Part shown: positions 25,853 through 33,018 of the stretch, piece after piece
Position numbering within the stretch: position 1 is the first letter of the stretch
Layout: the number at the start of each line of letters is the position of its first letter
From: an uncultured Angelakisella sp.
GTDB lineage: Bacteria; Bacillota; Clostridia; Oscillospirales; Ruminococcaceae
NCBI GenBank assembly: GCA_910585525.1
Contig: CAJUFR010000010.1
Span: 1-59,905 of the forward strand
Length of the DNA stretch: 59,905 nucleotides
Reading direction: 5' to 3'
The notes under the pieces: generated by a model
The model's database searches: none
Told to the model about the DNA's origin: nothing
The model's input: the letters and a program-made list of their open reading frames with translations, nothing else
Program-made: the position numbers and the translations under genes

Positions 25853-25896
25853 AGCGTCCCATCCTCCGGCCTTGGAGGGTGGGGCGCTGGTTTTTC
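25853..25896 (+). terminator. Terminator after carbamate kinase
   Basis: A hairpin with arms around TCCTCC/GGAGG and GCG/CGC closes before GGTTTTTCTTTTTC. Confidence 0.75.
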
Positions 25897-25901
25897 TTTT
25901 T

Positions 25902-27284
25902 CTAGCCTTGCTCCGCTTCCCGGCGGCGTATCTCCTTCATCTCCAAAAGGATGAACACCAGCGTCACCAGAAAGGCGGCCAGATCGGCGGCGGGGCCGGC
26001 CCAGAGGATGCCGTCGATGCCCCAAAGGAGGGGGAACACCAGCAGCAGCGGCATCAGGAACAGCACCTGCCGGGTTATGGAAAGGAACATCCCCCTGAGA
26101 GGCTTGCCGATGGCGGCGAAGAAGCTGGAGGAGAGCATCTGCACCCCATTGATGAGCACCATCAGCAGGAACACCCGCATGAACCGCACCGCGAACTGGT
26201 AGTAGAGTTCATTCCCCTTGCCAAAGGAGGCCAGCAGCTGCCGGGGGAACACCTGGAACAGCAGGAACCCCGCCATCGAGACCATCAGGTTCCAGCGGAT
26301 GGCCAGCCGGAAGGTCTGCCGTACCCTGCGGTAGTTCCCCGCCCCGTAGTTGAATCCGATGATGGGCTGGGACCCCTGGGAGATGCCGATGATGATGGAA
26401 AGGAGGATGGCGTTGGTCTTCATGACGATGCCGGCGGCGGCCAGGGGGATCTCCTTGCCGTAGGGGGAGAGGGCGCCGTAGTGGACCAGGGAGTTATTCA
26501 GAACGATCTGGACCAGGGTGATGGCCACCTGGTTGAAGCTGTTGCTCATGCCGTAGGTGACGATGGTGATGCTCTCGTACAGCCGGATGCGGAGGTGCCG
26601 CCACTGGATAGCGGTGCTGCGGAACCGGGGCAGGTAGGCCGCCCCAAGGAGGAAGGAAAAGACCTGTCCCACCACCGTGGCGATGGCCGCCCCCTGCACC
26701 CCCATCCCGAAGCCGAAGATAAAAATGGGGTCCAGCACGATGTTGAGCACCGCCCCGGCGGTGATGCAGAGCATGGAATACCGGGGGCTGCCGTCTGCCC
26801 GGGCCAGGGTGCTGAGGGTCTTGGTGACGATGAAAAAGGGCAAGCCCAGGGCGGTGATGCGGGTGTAGCTTTGGGCGTAGGGCAGCACGTCGGGGGTGGC
26901 GCCAAAGAGCCGGAGCAGCTGCCCCAAAAACAGCTGGATCAGCACGGCGTAGGCAACGCCCAGCACGGCGGAAAGGGCGATGGCGTCCCCGGCGATGCCG
27001 GCGGCTTTTTCCTTCTCCCCCCGGCCCAGGTAGAGGGAGAAGCGGGAGGCGCTGCCGGCGGAGATGAGCAGCCCGATGGCCAGGGAAATGGTGGTGAGGG
27101 GGTACGCCACATTGGTGGCGGCGTTGCCAAGGTACCCCACCCCCCAGCCGATGAACACCTGGTCCACGATGTTGTAAAGGGAACTGACCAGCATGGCGAT
27201 GATGCTGGGGACGGCGAAGCCGGAGAGGAGCTTTGGTATCTCCTCCCGGCCCAGGGGGTTCTGCTGGGTGGCGGTCTGGTCCAC
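25902..27284 (-). CDS. MATE-family multidrug/cation antiporter
   Basis: This 460-residue, 12-TM exporter is of the DinF/NorM-related MATE type, using Na+ or H+ gradients to expel organic cations or metabolites. Family marks are the FAVPSIIAMLVSSLYNIVDQVFIGWGVG start, the SRFSLYLGRGEKEKA loop, the ADGSPRYSM segment and the second-half repeat GISQGSQPIIGFNYGAGNYRRVR. It starts at GTG 27284 after AAAGGAGATG. It is monocistronic. The substrate cannot be predicted. Confidence 0.9.
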   Translation of the reverse strand: MDQTATQQNPLGREEIPKLLSGFAVPSIIAMLVSSLYNIVDQVFIGWGVGYLGNAATNVAYPLTTISLAIGLLISAGSASRFSLYLGRGEKEKAAGIAGDAIALSAVLGVAYAVLIQLFLGQLLRLFGATPDVLPYAQSYTRITALGLPFFIVTKTLSTLARADGSPRYSMLCITAGAVLNIVLDPIFIFGFGMGVQGAAIATVVGQVFSFLLGAAYLPRFRSTAIQWRHLRIRLYESITIVTYGMSNSFNQVAITLVQIVLNNSLVHYGALSPYGKEIPLAAAGIVMKTNAILLSIIIGISQGSQPIIGFNYGAGNYRRVRQTFRLAIRWNLMVSMAGFLLFQVFPRQLLASFGKGNELYYQFAVRFMRVFLLMVLINGVQMLSSSFFAAIGKPLRGMFLSITRQVLFLMPLLLVFPLLWGIDGILWAGPAADLAAFLVTLVFILLEMKEIRRREAEQG

Positions 27285-27368
27285 GGGGGGGACATCTCCT
27301 TTCCGTCAGTGTCAAAGCGGCCCCCTTCGCAATAGTATGGAGGTAGCCGCGGCGGTCATCTATCCGAA

Positions 27369-27398
27369 ATTATAACACAACAAAAGCGCAAGCCGCAA
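27369..27398 (-). promoter_or_regulatory. Promoter of the MATE gene
   Basis: Minus-strand TTGCGG, 18 bp and TATAAT. The 15-mer TTGCGGCTTGCGCTT at its left edge also occurs at the 24.8-kb promoter. Confidence 0.6.
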
Positions 27399-27413
27399 GC
27401 AGAGATCTCCTGA

Positions 27414-27653
27414 TCATAGCCCCTCGAAAAAGGCGTCGAAGCTGTCTGCACGGTAAATTTCCTTGAGCGCCAGCAGCACGCTGATCTTAATGCTGTAGCG
27501 TCCCTGCTCTATCTTGGCGTATATCTCCGGCGTCATGGACAGCCCCAGCAGTTCCAGCTTGGCAGATGCCTGGGCCTGGGTAAGCCCCGCTTGCTTGCGC
27601 AGCCTTTGAAGATTGTCCCCGATGGAAACATCCTGCTTCAATCCGTTTGACAT
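27414..27653 (-). CDS. XRE-family helix-turn-helix repressor
   Basis: The 79-residue protein is a single Cro/CI-type domain: IGDNLQRLRKQAGLTQAQASAKLELLGLSMTPEIYAKIEQGRY, followed by a short helical cap. GGAGGGATG precedes its ATG. Two near-identical TGGATAAATA-type palindromes straddle its -10 box, a typical autoregulatory arrangement. It has no other obvious target except the neighbouring MATE or yitT-like genes. Confidence 0.8.
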   Translation of the reverse strand: MSNGLKQDVSIGDNLQRLRKQAGLTQAQASAKLELLGLSMTPEIYAKIEQGRYSIKISVLLALKEIYRADSFDAFFEGL

Positions 27654-27674
27654 AACATCCCTCCCCCGCTTTGC

Positions 27675-27740
27675 TGGATAAATACATCCTGTCCTTGATT
27701 GTAGACCAGTTTCCCTCCCGCTTGTGGATAAATATATCCA
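27675..27740 (-). promoter_or_regulatory. Paired operators around the XRE promoter
   Basis: The palindrome TGGATA-AATA-TATCCA (27725-27740) and the near copy TGGATAAATACATCC (27675-27689) are exactly 50 bp apart. A minus-strand -10 TACAAT lies between them at 27698-27703. One operator covers the -35 position and the other the start of transcription. This strongly suggests autorepression by the XRE protein. Confidence 0.6.
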
Positions 27741-27893
27741 GTTTATCGTTTTTTATGGGAGCGAAGCGTACCTCATGTTGCGGACTCCGGCGGACTTTGG
27801 CGGAGAACGGCGGAGAGGGAAGGAGGAGGGAGGCCCTTGGGGGCGGCCCCGGGTTTTTCGGCGCCTATCCTGTCCTATCCCGGCGGGCGGCCT

Positions 27894-27923
27894 TTGCCAG
27901 GCCGGTGACGGTTTTGATATAAT
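27894..27923 (+). promoter_or_regulatory. Promoter of the YitT-like gene
   Basis: TTGCCA, 18 bp and TATAAT lie 28 bp before the start codon at 27951. The rest of 27741-27893 is GC-rich with no visible gene. Confidence 0.65.
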
Positions 27924-27950
27924 AGGACCATTCAGAAAGGAGCTGTTACT

Positions 27951-28604
27951 ATGAATACCCGGTACAAAGGGCTGAAAGCCGCCCTTTGCAGCTACGGGAT
28001 GCTGGTGGTAGGCACCGCTGTCCTGGCCTTTGGCCTCTACAACATCCACCGGCAGAGCAACATCACCGAGGGAGGCGTCCTGGGGCTGGTCCTCTTTTTG
28101 AACCACTGGCTGGGGGTCTCCCCCGCCGTCATCTCCCCGGTGCTGGACATCACCTGTTACCTCATCGGCTTCCGCTTCCTGGGCGGGACCTTCGCCAGGC
28201 GCTCCCTGGTGGCTACCCTCAGCTTTGCCGGGTGGTACGCTTTGCTGGAGCAGTTCCCTCCCCTGCTGCCCAGTATGGCGGCCCATCCGGTGGTGGCCGC
28301 TGTCTGCGGCGGCTGCTTTGTGGGGCTGGGGGTGGGTCTGGCGGTGCGGGCCGGCGGCGCCGCCGGCGGGGATGACGCCCTGGCGATGTCCATTTCCCAC
28401 GTGCTGGGCTGGCCCATCTCCCGGTCCTACCTCTTCACCGACCTGGTGGTGCTGGCCCTCTCCCTCACCTACATCCCCCTGGTGAACCTGCTGTGCTCCC
28501 TCCTCACCGTGACCCTCTCCTCCTTCCTCATCGGCAGGGTGCAGGTGGTGGGCAGGCCCAAGGAGCCCAAACCCCAGGGGACCCCCACCCCTGCCAAGGG
28601 ATGA
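27951..28604 (+). CDS. YitT-family membrane protein, short form
   Basis: The 217-residue protein has five or six TM helices of the YitT/DUF161 type, with the marks VLAFGLYNIHRQSNITEGGVLGLVLFLNHWLG and GLGVGLAVRAGGAAGGDDALAM. Typical YitT proteins add a C-terminal cytosolic DUF2179 domain of about 80 residues; this one ends after the membrane part in a Pro/Lys tail (RPKEPKPQGTPTPAKG). GAAAGGAGC precedes the ATG. Transport substrate and role are unknown for the family. Confidence 0.78.
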   Translation: MNTRYKGLKAALCSYGMLVVGTAVLAFGLYNIHRQSNITEGGVLGLVLFLNHWLGVSPAVISPVLDITCYLIGFRFLGGTFARRSLVATLSFAGWYALLEQFPPLLPSMAAHPVVAAVCGGCFVGLGVGLAVRAGGAAGGDDALAMSISHVLGWPISRSYLFTDLVVLALSLTYIPLVNLLCSLLTVTLSSFLIGRVQVVGRPKEPKPQGTPTPAKG

Positions 28605-28607
28605 TGA

Positions 28608-28636
28608 TTGACAAAGGCCCGTCAAGGGCCTATAAT
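28608..28636 (+). promoter_or_regulatory. Perfect consensus sigmaA promoter of mrp with palindromic spacer
   Basis: TTGACA, 17 bp and TATAAT match consensus exactly. The spacer contains GGCCC-N5-GGGCC, which could be an operator. The promoter begins within a few bases of the stop codon of the YitT-like gene. Confidence 0.8.
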
Positions 28637-28685
28637 CATAGCATACTCACCTGGTATACTTTATAACAAAGGAGCGCGAAAAGCC

Positions 28686-29528
28686 ATGTCCAACACCCCG
28701 GAGGGCTGCACCCACGATTGCGGGTCCTGCAGCCAGAACTGCGGAGAGAGAACCCAGGCCCCCCAGAGTTTCCTGGAGGCCCCCCACCCCATGAGCAGCA
28801 TCAAGAAGGTCATCGGCGTCGTCAGCGGCAAGGGCGGCGTCGGCAAGTCCATGGTCACCAGCATGATGGCGGTGCTGCTGAACCGCCGGGGCCACACCAC
28901 CGCTATCCTGGACGCCGATGTCACCGGCCCCTCCATCCCCAAGGCATTCGGGGTGAAGGAGAAGGCCCAGGGCAGCGAGGAGGGCCTTTACCCCGCCCAG
29001 ACCAAGACCGGCATCCGGGTGATGTCGGTGAACATGCTGCTGGAGACCGAGACCACCCCTGTCATCTGGCGGGGCCCGGTCATCGCCGGGGTGGTGAAGC
29101 AGTTCTGGACCGACGTGGTCTGGGGGGACGTGGACTACCTCTTTGTGGATATGCCTCCGGGCACCGGCGACGTGCCCCTCACCGTGTTCCAGTCCATCCC
29201 CCTGGACGGCATCATCGTGGTCACCTCCCCCCAGGAGTTGGTCTCGGTCATCGTGGAGAAGGCGGTGAACATGGCCAAGATGATGAACATCCCCATCCTG
29301 GGCCTGGTGGAGAACATGAGTTACGTCACCTGCCCCGACTGCGGCAAGGAGATCCATGTCTTTGGGGAGAGCCACCTGGAGGAGATCGCGGCCCGCAGCG
29401 GCCTGGCCGTCCTGGGGCGGCTGCCCATGGACCCCGCCCTGGCCCGGGTAGCGGACCAAGGGGTGGTGGAGCTGTTCGAGGGCAGCTGGCTGGATGACGC
29501 CGCCGAAAAGCTGGAGGAGCTGAAATGA
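28686..29528 (+). CDS. mrp: Mrp/NBP35-family iron-sulfur carrier ATPase
   Basis: This 281-residue P-loop ATPase binds and delivers iron-sulfur clusters to apoproteins. An N-terminal cysteine cluster C8, C12, C15 and C19 precedes the deviant Walker A GKGGVGKS (48-55). ILDADVTGPSIP and VDMPPGTGD follow, and the bridging motif CPDC lies near residue 219. AAAGGAGC precedes the ATG. Its stop overlaps the start of the next gene by 4 bp, linking it to the C_GCAxxG_C_C protein, itself a possible metal or cluster protein. Confidence 0.93.
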   Translation: MSNTPEGCTHDCGSCSQNCGERTQAPQSFLEAPHPMSSIKKVIGVVSGKGGVGKSMVTSMMAVLLNRRGHTTAILDADVTGPSIPKAFGVKEKAQGSEEGLYPAQTKTGIRVMSVNMLLETETTPVIWRGPVIAGVVKQFWTDVVWGDVDYLFVDMPPGTGDVPLTVFQSIPLDGIIVVTSPQELVSVIVEKAVNMAKMMNIPILGLVENMSYVTCPDCGKEIHVFGESHLEEIAARSGLAVLGRLPMDPALARVADQGVVELFEGSWLDDAAEKLEELK

Positions 29529-29986
29529 CCGCTGTAAAGACCAAGGCGGAGCAGGCCGAGGAAAACTTCCTGGCGGGCTGCAACTGCTGCCAGGCGGTGC
29601 TGCTGGCCTTCGGGCCGGAGTGCGGCCTGGACCGGGACACCGCCCTGCGGCTGGGCAGTTCCTTCGGGGGCGGCTTCGGCCGGCTGCGGGAGTTGTGCGG
29701 CGCCGTCTCCGCCGCCGGGATGGTGCTGGGGATGCTCCGGGGCTACACCGAACTCACCGATAAAAGCTACAAGCAGCAGCACTACCAGCGGGTACAGGAG
29801 TTTTGCCGCCGGTTCCAGGAGACCCGGGGCCACCTGCGCTGCGGCGACCTGCTGGAGGGCCACCCCGGCGCCGCCGGCCTGACCCCCGCCGACCGCACCC
29901 CCGCCTACTACGCCGACCGCCCCTGCGCCGGGATATGTTATGACGCGGCTGGTATTTTGGAGGGGATGTTGGGGGAGACAGAATAA
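29525..29986 (+). CDS. C_GCAxxG_C_C family redox/metal protein
   Basis: The 153-residue protein carries the family's spaced cysteines: FLAGCNCCQAVLLAF, ECGLD, RLRELCGAVSAAGMVLGML, LRCGDLLEG and RPCAGICYDAAGIL. Families with this C-GCAxxG-C-C pattern are predicted to be membrane-associated or cofactor-binding redox proteins of anaerobes. It begins in a 4-bp overlap with mrp, so it is translationally coupled to a likely Fe-S carrier. No direct function has been assigned to the family. Confidence 0.85.
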   Translation: MTAVKTKAEQAEENFLAGCNCCQAVLLAFGPECGLDRDTALRLGSSFGGGFGRLRELCGAVSAAGMVLGMLRGYTELTDKSYKQQHYQRVQEFCRRFQETRGHLRCGDLLEGHPGAAGLTPADRTPAYYADRPCAGICYDAAGILEGMLGETE

Positions 29987-30005
29987 CGGAAGATCATGAT
30001 CTGAA

Positions 30006-30043
30006 ACGAGCCCCCCGGTTTTTAGCCGGGGGGCTCGCTTTTT
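30006..30043 (+). terminator. Terminator after the mrp operon
   Basis: GAGCCCCCCGG and CCGGGGGGCTC arms with a six-base loop, followed by TTTTT. Confidence 0.85.
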
Positions 30044-30049
30044 GAACTT

Positions 30050-30340
30050 TTACGAAGCAGTGTACTCATCAACTGCTTTATCGAGAAGTTCTCCCAAAAT
30101 CGTCAGGTAGTTCTCCCCCATGCTTTTTGCTTTTGTGACAGTAGCGGAGGAAACATAGAGGGTAACGGGCTCCCGACGATAGGGTTTTGCCCTTCTGGCA
30201 GCGATAAAGGCTTTTTCCATTTCGCTGGTCAACGGGGGGGAATCCTCATCGTAAACGATGGGCCGCTTTGCCGCCTCTGACAGCTGTTGCTTTTCATGGT
30301 CAGTCAAAACAGCATTTTTATCCAGTTCAAAGGTCACCAT
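30050..30340 (-). CDS. brnA: BrnA-type antitoxin
   Basis: The 96-residue protein matches BrnA antitoxins, which neutralise BrnT ribonuclease toxins and repress their operon through a C-terminal ribbon-helix-helix. The C-terminal part REPVTLYVSSATVTKAKSMGENYLTILGELLDKAVDEY fits that domain. The N-terminal half (LTDHEKQQLSEAAKRPIVYDEDSPPLT) fits the toxin-wrapping region. The ATG at 30340 follows AAGGAGGATATATT and lies 14 bp inside the toxin gene end. The antitoxin frame is intact although the toxin frame is not. Confidence 0.85.
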   Translation of the reverse strand: MVTFELDKNAVLTDHEKQQLSEAAKRPIVYDEDSPPLTSEMEKAFIAARRAKPYRREPVTLYVSSATVTKAKSMGENYLTILGELLDKAVDEYTAS

Positions 30341-30606
30341 AATATATCCTCCTTTCTTTTGCCGTTGCAAGGCGTGCGGAGATCAGCCTGATGCGAGGGT
30401 GTCTTTCTGTGTATACGACAAAAAGAACTTTTCCTGCCAACCCAATGGTGATATAACGGTCCTCATTTTCATTACTATGTGTTTTATCATATATTTCTAA
30501 TTCGGTTTTCATCCAAAAAGACTTTTACCGCTGTCTCAAAGGAAATCCCATGCTTTTCCAGATTGCGGCTTGCCTTTTCCTCGTCCCACTCAAATCCCAA
30601 AGCCAC
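30327..30606 (-). pseudogene. brnT: BrnT-type toxin gene with one-base frameshift
   Basis: From GTG 30606, preceded by AGAGGGGG, the frame reads FEWDEEKASRNLEKHGISFE and then VKVFLDENRI before a premature stop. In the next frame the BrnT C-terminal half continues as LEIYDKTHSNENEDRYITIG, KVLFVVYTE and LISARLATAKERRIYYGDL. Removing one A in the AATT at about 30499-30502 restores one continuous 92-residue BrnT. BrnT is a RelE-like ribonuclease toxin. Either the toxin is dead here or there is a sequencing error. The AT-rich composition fits an acquired module. Confidence 0.8.
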
Positions 30607-30695
30607 ATCTTTTCCCCCTCTGATGAAACGAAACACGAATAGACACCTTGTTTATATCCCAAGCATATCATATCGGCACAGTTAAATCAATCCCC

Positions 30696-31301
30696 CTACT
30701 TCTCCCCCTTCCCCTGCCTTGGCAGCAGCCCGTTCCTGGCGCAGACCGGGGCCATGGCGCGGAGGAAGAGCCAGAGGAGGAACACCTCGATGGGCAGCAT
30801 GCCGATGTTTTTGGTGAGGCTCTTGACCAGGTAGTAGTAGTACCCCTTGCTGAACTGGATGGCGCTCCACATCGCCCCCAGCCCCACGTTGACCAGCAGG
30901 TTCACCGTCAGCTTGGCCCCGATGATCCGGGGCAGGGTGATGCGGGCCCGGTAGAAGAAAAGGGCGTAGAAGAAGGAGCCCAGCATGGTGGAGAGGACAT
31001 AACCGGGGAAGAATGGACCGTCGGGCCGGACGAAGTAGCCCAGGATATCGGTGGCGAAGCCGGAGAGCAGCGCCACCACCGGCCCGTAGATGGCCGAGCC
31101 CAGACTGTTGATGAGGTAGCCAAAGAAGATGTTCAGGTTGTCCCCCAGGGGGATGCGCACCCCTCCCAGGACGATGCGCAGCGCCACCACGATGGCAGCC
31201 AGGGTCAGCATCCGCAGGTTCTTCAGTTCCCTTGCGGCGGTGTGCCAGTACCCCCGTGTAAAGGGGCTGGCGACGGTGAGGGAAGCGGGGTCTTTGTACA
31301 A
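30696..31301 (-). CDS. folT: ECF transporter S component, folate type (FolT)
   Basis: The 201-residue membrane protein is the substrate-binding subunit of an energy-coupling-factor importer that takes up folates using shared EcfA/EcfT modules (not in this window). It has about six TM helices with family marks LRMLTLAAIVVALRIVLGGVRIPLGDNLNIFFGYLINSL, GFATDILGYFV and FPGYVLSTMLGSF. It starts at TTG 31301 after AAAGGAGTG; no ATG fits. A THF riboswitch in its leader independently supports folate specificity. Confidence 0.9.
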   Translation of the reverse strand: MYKDPASLTVASPFTRGYWHTAARELKNLRMLTLAAIVVALRIVLGGVRIPLGDNLNIFFGYLINSLGSAIYGPVVALLSGFATDILGYFVRPDGPFFPGYVLSTMLGSFFYALFFYRARITLPRIIGAKLTVNLLVNVGLGAMWSAIQFSKGYYYYLVKSLTKNIGMLPIEVFLLWLFLRAMAPVCARNGLLPRQGKGEK

Positions 31302-31318
31302 AAAAATACACTCCTTTC

Positions 31319-31343
31319 GTGCATCGGTTTGTACCGTATGCAC
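31319..31343 (-). promoter_or_regulatory. Hairpin next to the folT ribosome-binding site
   Basis: GTGCAT/ATGCAC arms with inner CGGT/ACCG pairing sit directly before AAAGGAG. An upstream CTCCT (in GTCCTCCTG) could pair with the AGGAG. No T run follows, so translational rather than transcriptional control is more likely. Confidence 0.45.
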
Positions 31344-31386
31344 AGGAGGACAGAAAGAGACTCTGTCCCCAACGGAGTGCAAATAT

Positions 31387-31487
31387 GGTACAGCGGGATG
31401 CGGAGCCCTTACCGCAAGGATGGTCCTTTTCGTCTGCCAGGCAACTCCCCGTCCCGGCAGCACTTGACGCAAGGGCTCCTACTCTGT
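31387..31487 (-). promoter_or_regulatory. Tetrahydrofolate (THF) riboswitch
   Basis: The minus-strand leader contains the conserved blocks in order: GAGTAGGAGCCCTTGCGTC, AAGTGCTGCCGGGACGGGGA, GTTGCC, GACGAAA, GCGGTAAGGGCTCCGCATCC and a closing CTGT that pairs with the initial ACAG (P1). Long arms GGAGCCCTT/AAGGGCTCC form P2. These match the folT-type THF riboswitch, which represses folate uptake genes when reduced folate is plentiful. Confidence 0.9.
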
Positions 31488-31520
31488 CTTGTTCCGCCCC
31501 CAAACGGGGGCGATGTGGTA

Positions 31521-31549
31521 ATGATACCATTCTTTGGGAGAAAGCACAA
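31521..31549 (-). promoter_or_regulatory. Promoter of the folT transcript
   Basis: Minus-strand TTGTGC, 17 bp and TATCAT with an upstream TG. A short CGCCCCC/GGGGGCG hairpin follows at 31495-31512 before the riboswitch. Confidence 0.6.
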
Positions 31550-31651
31550 CCCGCCCGGGCAAAAAATCGACCGGACGGGCAAAAAACTTCCCTTTTCTCC
31601 AAATCGGGGGATAGACTGTTTGCTTTCTTTGGCAAGACTTTACCAAATCTA

Positions 31652-31822
31652 AGTCTCCAGGCACCTGCTGCCGCCCTGCACCCAGGTAAGGCGGCGAAGC
31701 CGCCGTGCAGGGCGTGCCCGCGGGGGCTACCCCGCGGCGAAGCCGCCGTGCAGGGCGTGCCTGCGGGGGCTACCCCGCGGCGAAGGCGCCGTGCAGGGCG
31801 TGCCTGTGGGGGCTACCCCGCA
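31652..31822. repeat. Dispersed repeat, copy B, with three tandem 43-bp units
   Basis: The GTCTCCAGGCACC start and GGTAAGGCGGC core of the dispersed repeat are followed by a 43-bp unit starting CGGCGAAGCCGCC at 31692, 31735 and 31778, nearly identical, with a degraded fourth start. The last copy runs into the 3' end of lysC and supplies its stop codon. Confidence 0.85.
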
Positions 31823-33018
31823 ACGAAGGCGCTGTGTACCGCCCGCAGCGCCCGGTCGGATTCCTCCCGGTCGATGAGCACCGATATCTTGATCTCGCTG
31901 GTGGCGATCATCTGGATGTTCACCCCCGCCTCGGAGAGGGCCTCGAACATCATGGCGGCAACGCCGGGGTTGGATTCCATCCCGGCCCCCACCACCGACA
32001 GCTTGGTGACCCCGTCGCAGGCGATGTTCTTTGCCCGCAGTGTCTGCTTCAGTTCCTCCACCACCGCCACGGCGTCCTCCCGCTGGCTGTCCGAGACGGT
32101 AAAGGAGATGTCCTTGGTGTTGTCCCGGCCCACCGATTGCAGGATGATGTCGATGTTGATCTTCCTCGCCGCCAGGGCGGAGAAGATGCGGAAGGCGATG
32201 CCCGGCACATCCTCCAGCCCGATGAGGGAGATGCGGGTAACATGGTTGTCCCGGGCCACCCCCTTGATGAGCATCTTTTCCATTTTCGCGACCTCCTTGA
32301 TCACCGTCCCCGGCTTTTCCACAAGGCTGGAGAGCACCTCCAGGGGGACGTTGTATTTCTTTGCCATCTCGACGCTGCGGTTGTGGAGCACCTGGGCCCC
32401 CAGGGTGGCCAGTTCCAGCATCTCGTCGTAGGATATCTCGGCCAGCTTCCTGGCCTCCGGCACCAGGCGGGGATCGGCGGTGTAGACCCCCTCCACGTCG
32501 GTGAATATCTGGCACAGATCGGCCCGGCAGGCGGCGGCGATGGCCACGGCGCTGGTGTCCGAGCCCCCCCGGCCCAGGGTGGTGATATCATCGTACCGGT
32601 TGAGGCCCTGGAACCCCGCCACGATGACGATGTTCCCCTTGTCCAGTTCGTTTTCGATCCGCTCGGTCTCCACCCGGCGGATGCGGGAATTGCCGTGGGA
32701 GGAATCGGTGACGAACCCCGCCTGCCAGCCGGTGAGGGATTTGGCCGGGTAGCCCAGCCCCTCGATGGCCATAGCCAGCAGGGCGATGGAGATCTGCTCC
32801 CCGCTGGAAAGAAGGACGTCCATCTCCCGCTTGTTGGCCTTGGGGTTGATCTCCCTGGCCTTTTCGATAAGGTCGTCGGTGGTGTCCCCCTGGGCGGAGA
32901 CCACCACCACCACGCTGTTGCCCTTGGCGTAGGTCTTGGTGACCCGGCGGGCCACATTCATCACCCGCTGGGCGTCCCGCACCGAGCTGCCGCCGAACTT
33001 CTGCACGATCAAACTCAT
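31813..33018 (-). CDS. lysC: Aspartate kinase
   Basis: Aspartokinase phosphorylates aspartate, the first step to lysine, threonine and methionine. The 401-residue product has the KFGGSSV start, the TLGRGGSDTSAVAIA catalytic segment, FTDVEGVYTADPR, and two C-terminal ACT domains (about 260-400) for feedback inhibition. The ATG at 33018 follows AGGAGGTC and overlaps the thrB stop by 4 bp. The last residues (AFVAG and the stop) are encoded inside the dispersed repeat. Last gene of the ACT-hom-thrB-lysC operon, so this isozyme probably serves threonine synthesis. Confidence 0.95.
   Translation of the reverse strand: MSLIVQKFGGSSVRDAQRVMNVARRVTKTYAKGNSVVVVVSAQGDTTDDLIEKAREINPKANKREMDVLLSSGEQISIALLAMAIEGLGYPAKSLTGWQAGFVTDSSHGNSRIRRVETERIENELDKGNIVIVAGFQGLNRYDDITTLGRGGSDTSAVAIAAACRADLCQIFTDVEGVYTADPRLVPEARKLAEISYDEMLELATLGAQVLHNRSVEMAKKYNVPLEVLSSLVEKPGTVIKEVAKMEKMLIKGVARDNHVTRISLIGLEDVPGIAFRIFSALAARKINIDIILQSVGRDNTKDISFTVSDSQREDAVAVVEELKQTLRAKNIACDGVTKLSVVGAGMESNPGVAAMMFEALSEAGVNIQMIATSEIKISVLIDREESDRALRAVHSAFVAG

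Noticed and set aside
31692..31820. Three regularly spaced 43-bp units considered as a CRISPR array
   Set aside because: The units are contiguous with no unique spacers, lie partly in lysC, and no cas gene is near. They belong to the dispersed repeat family.
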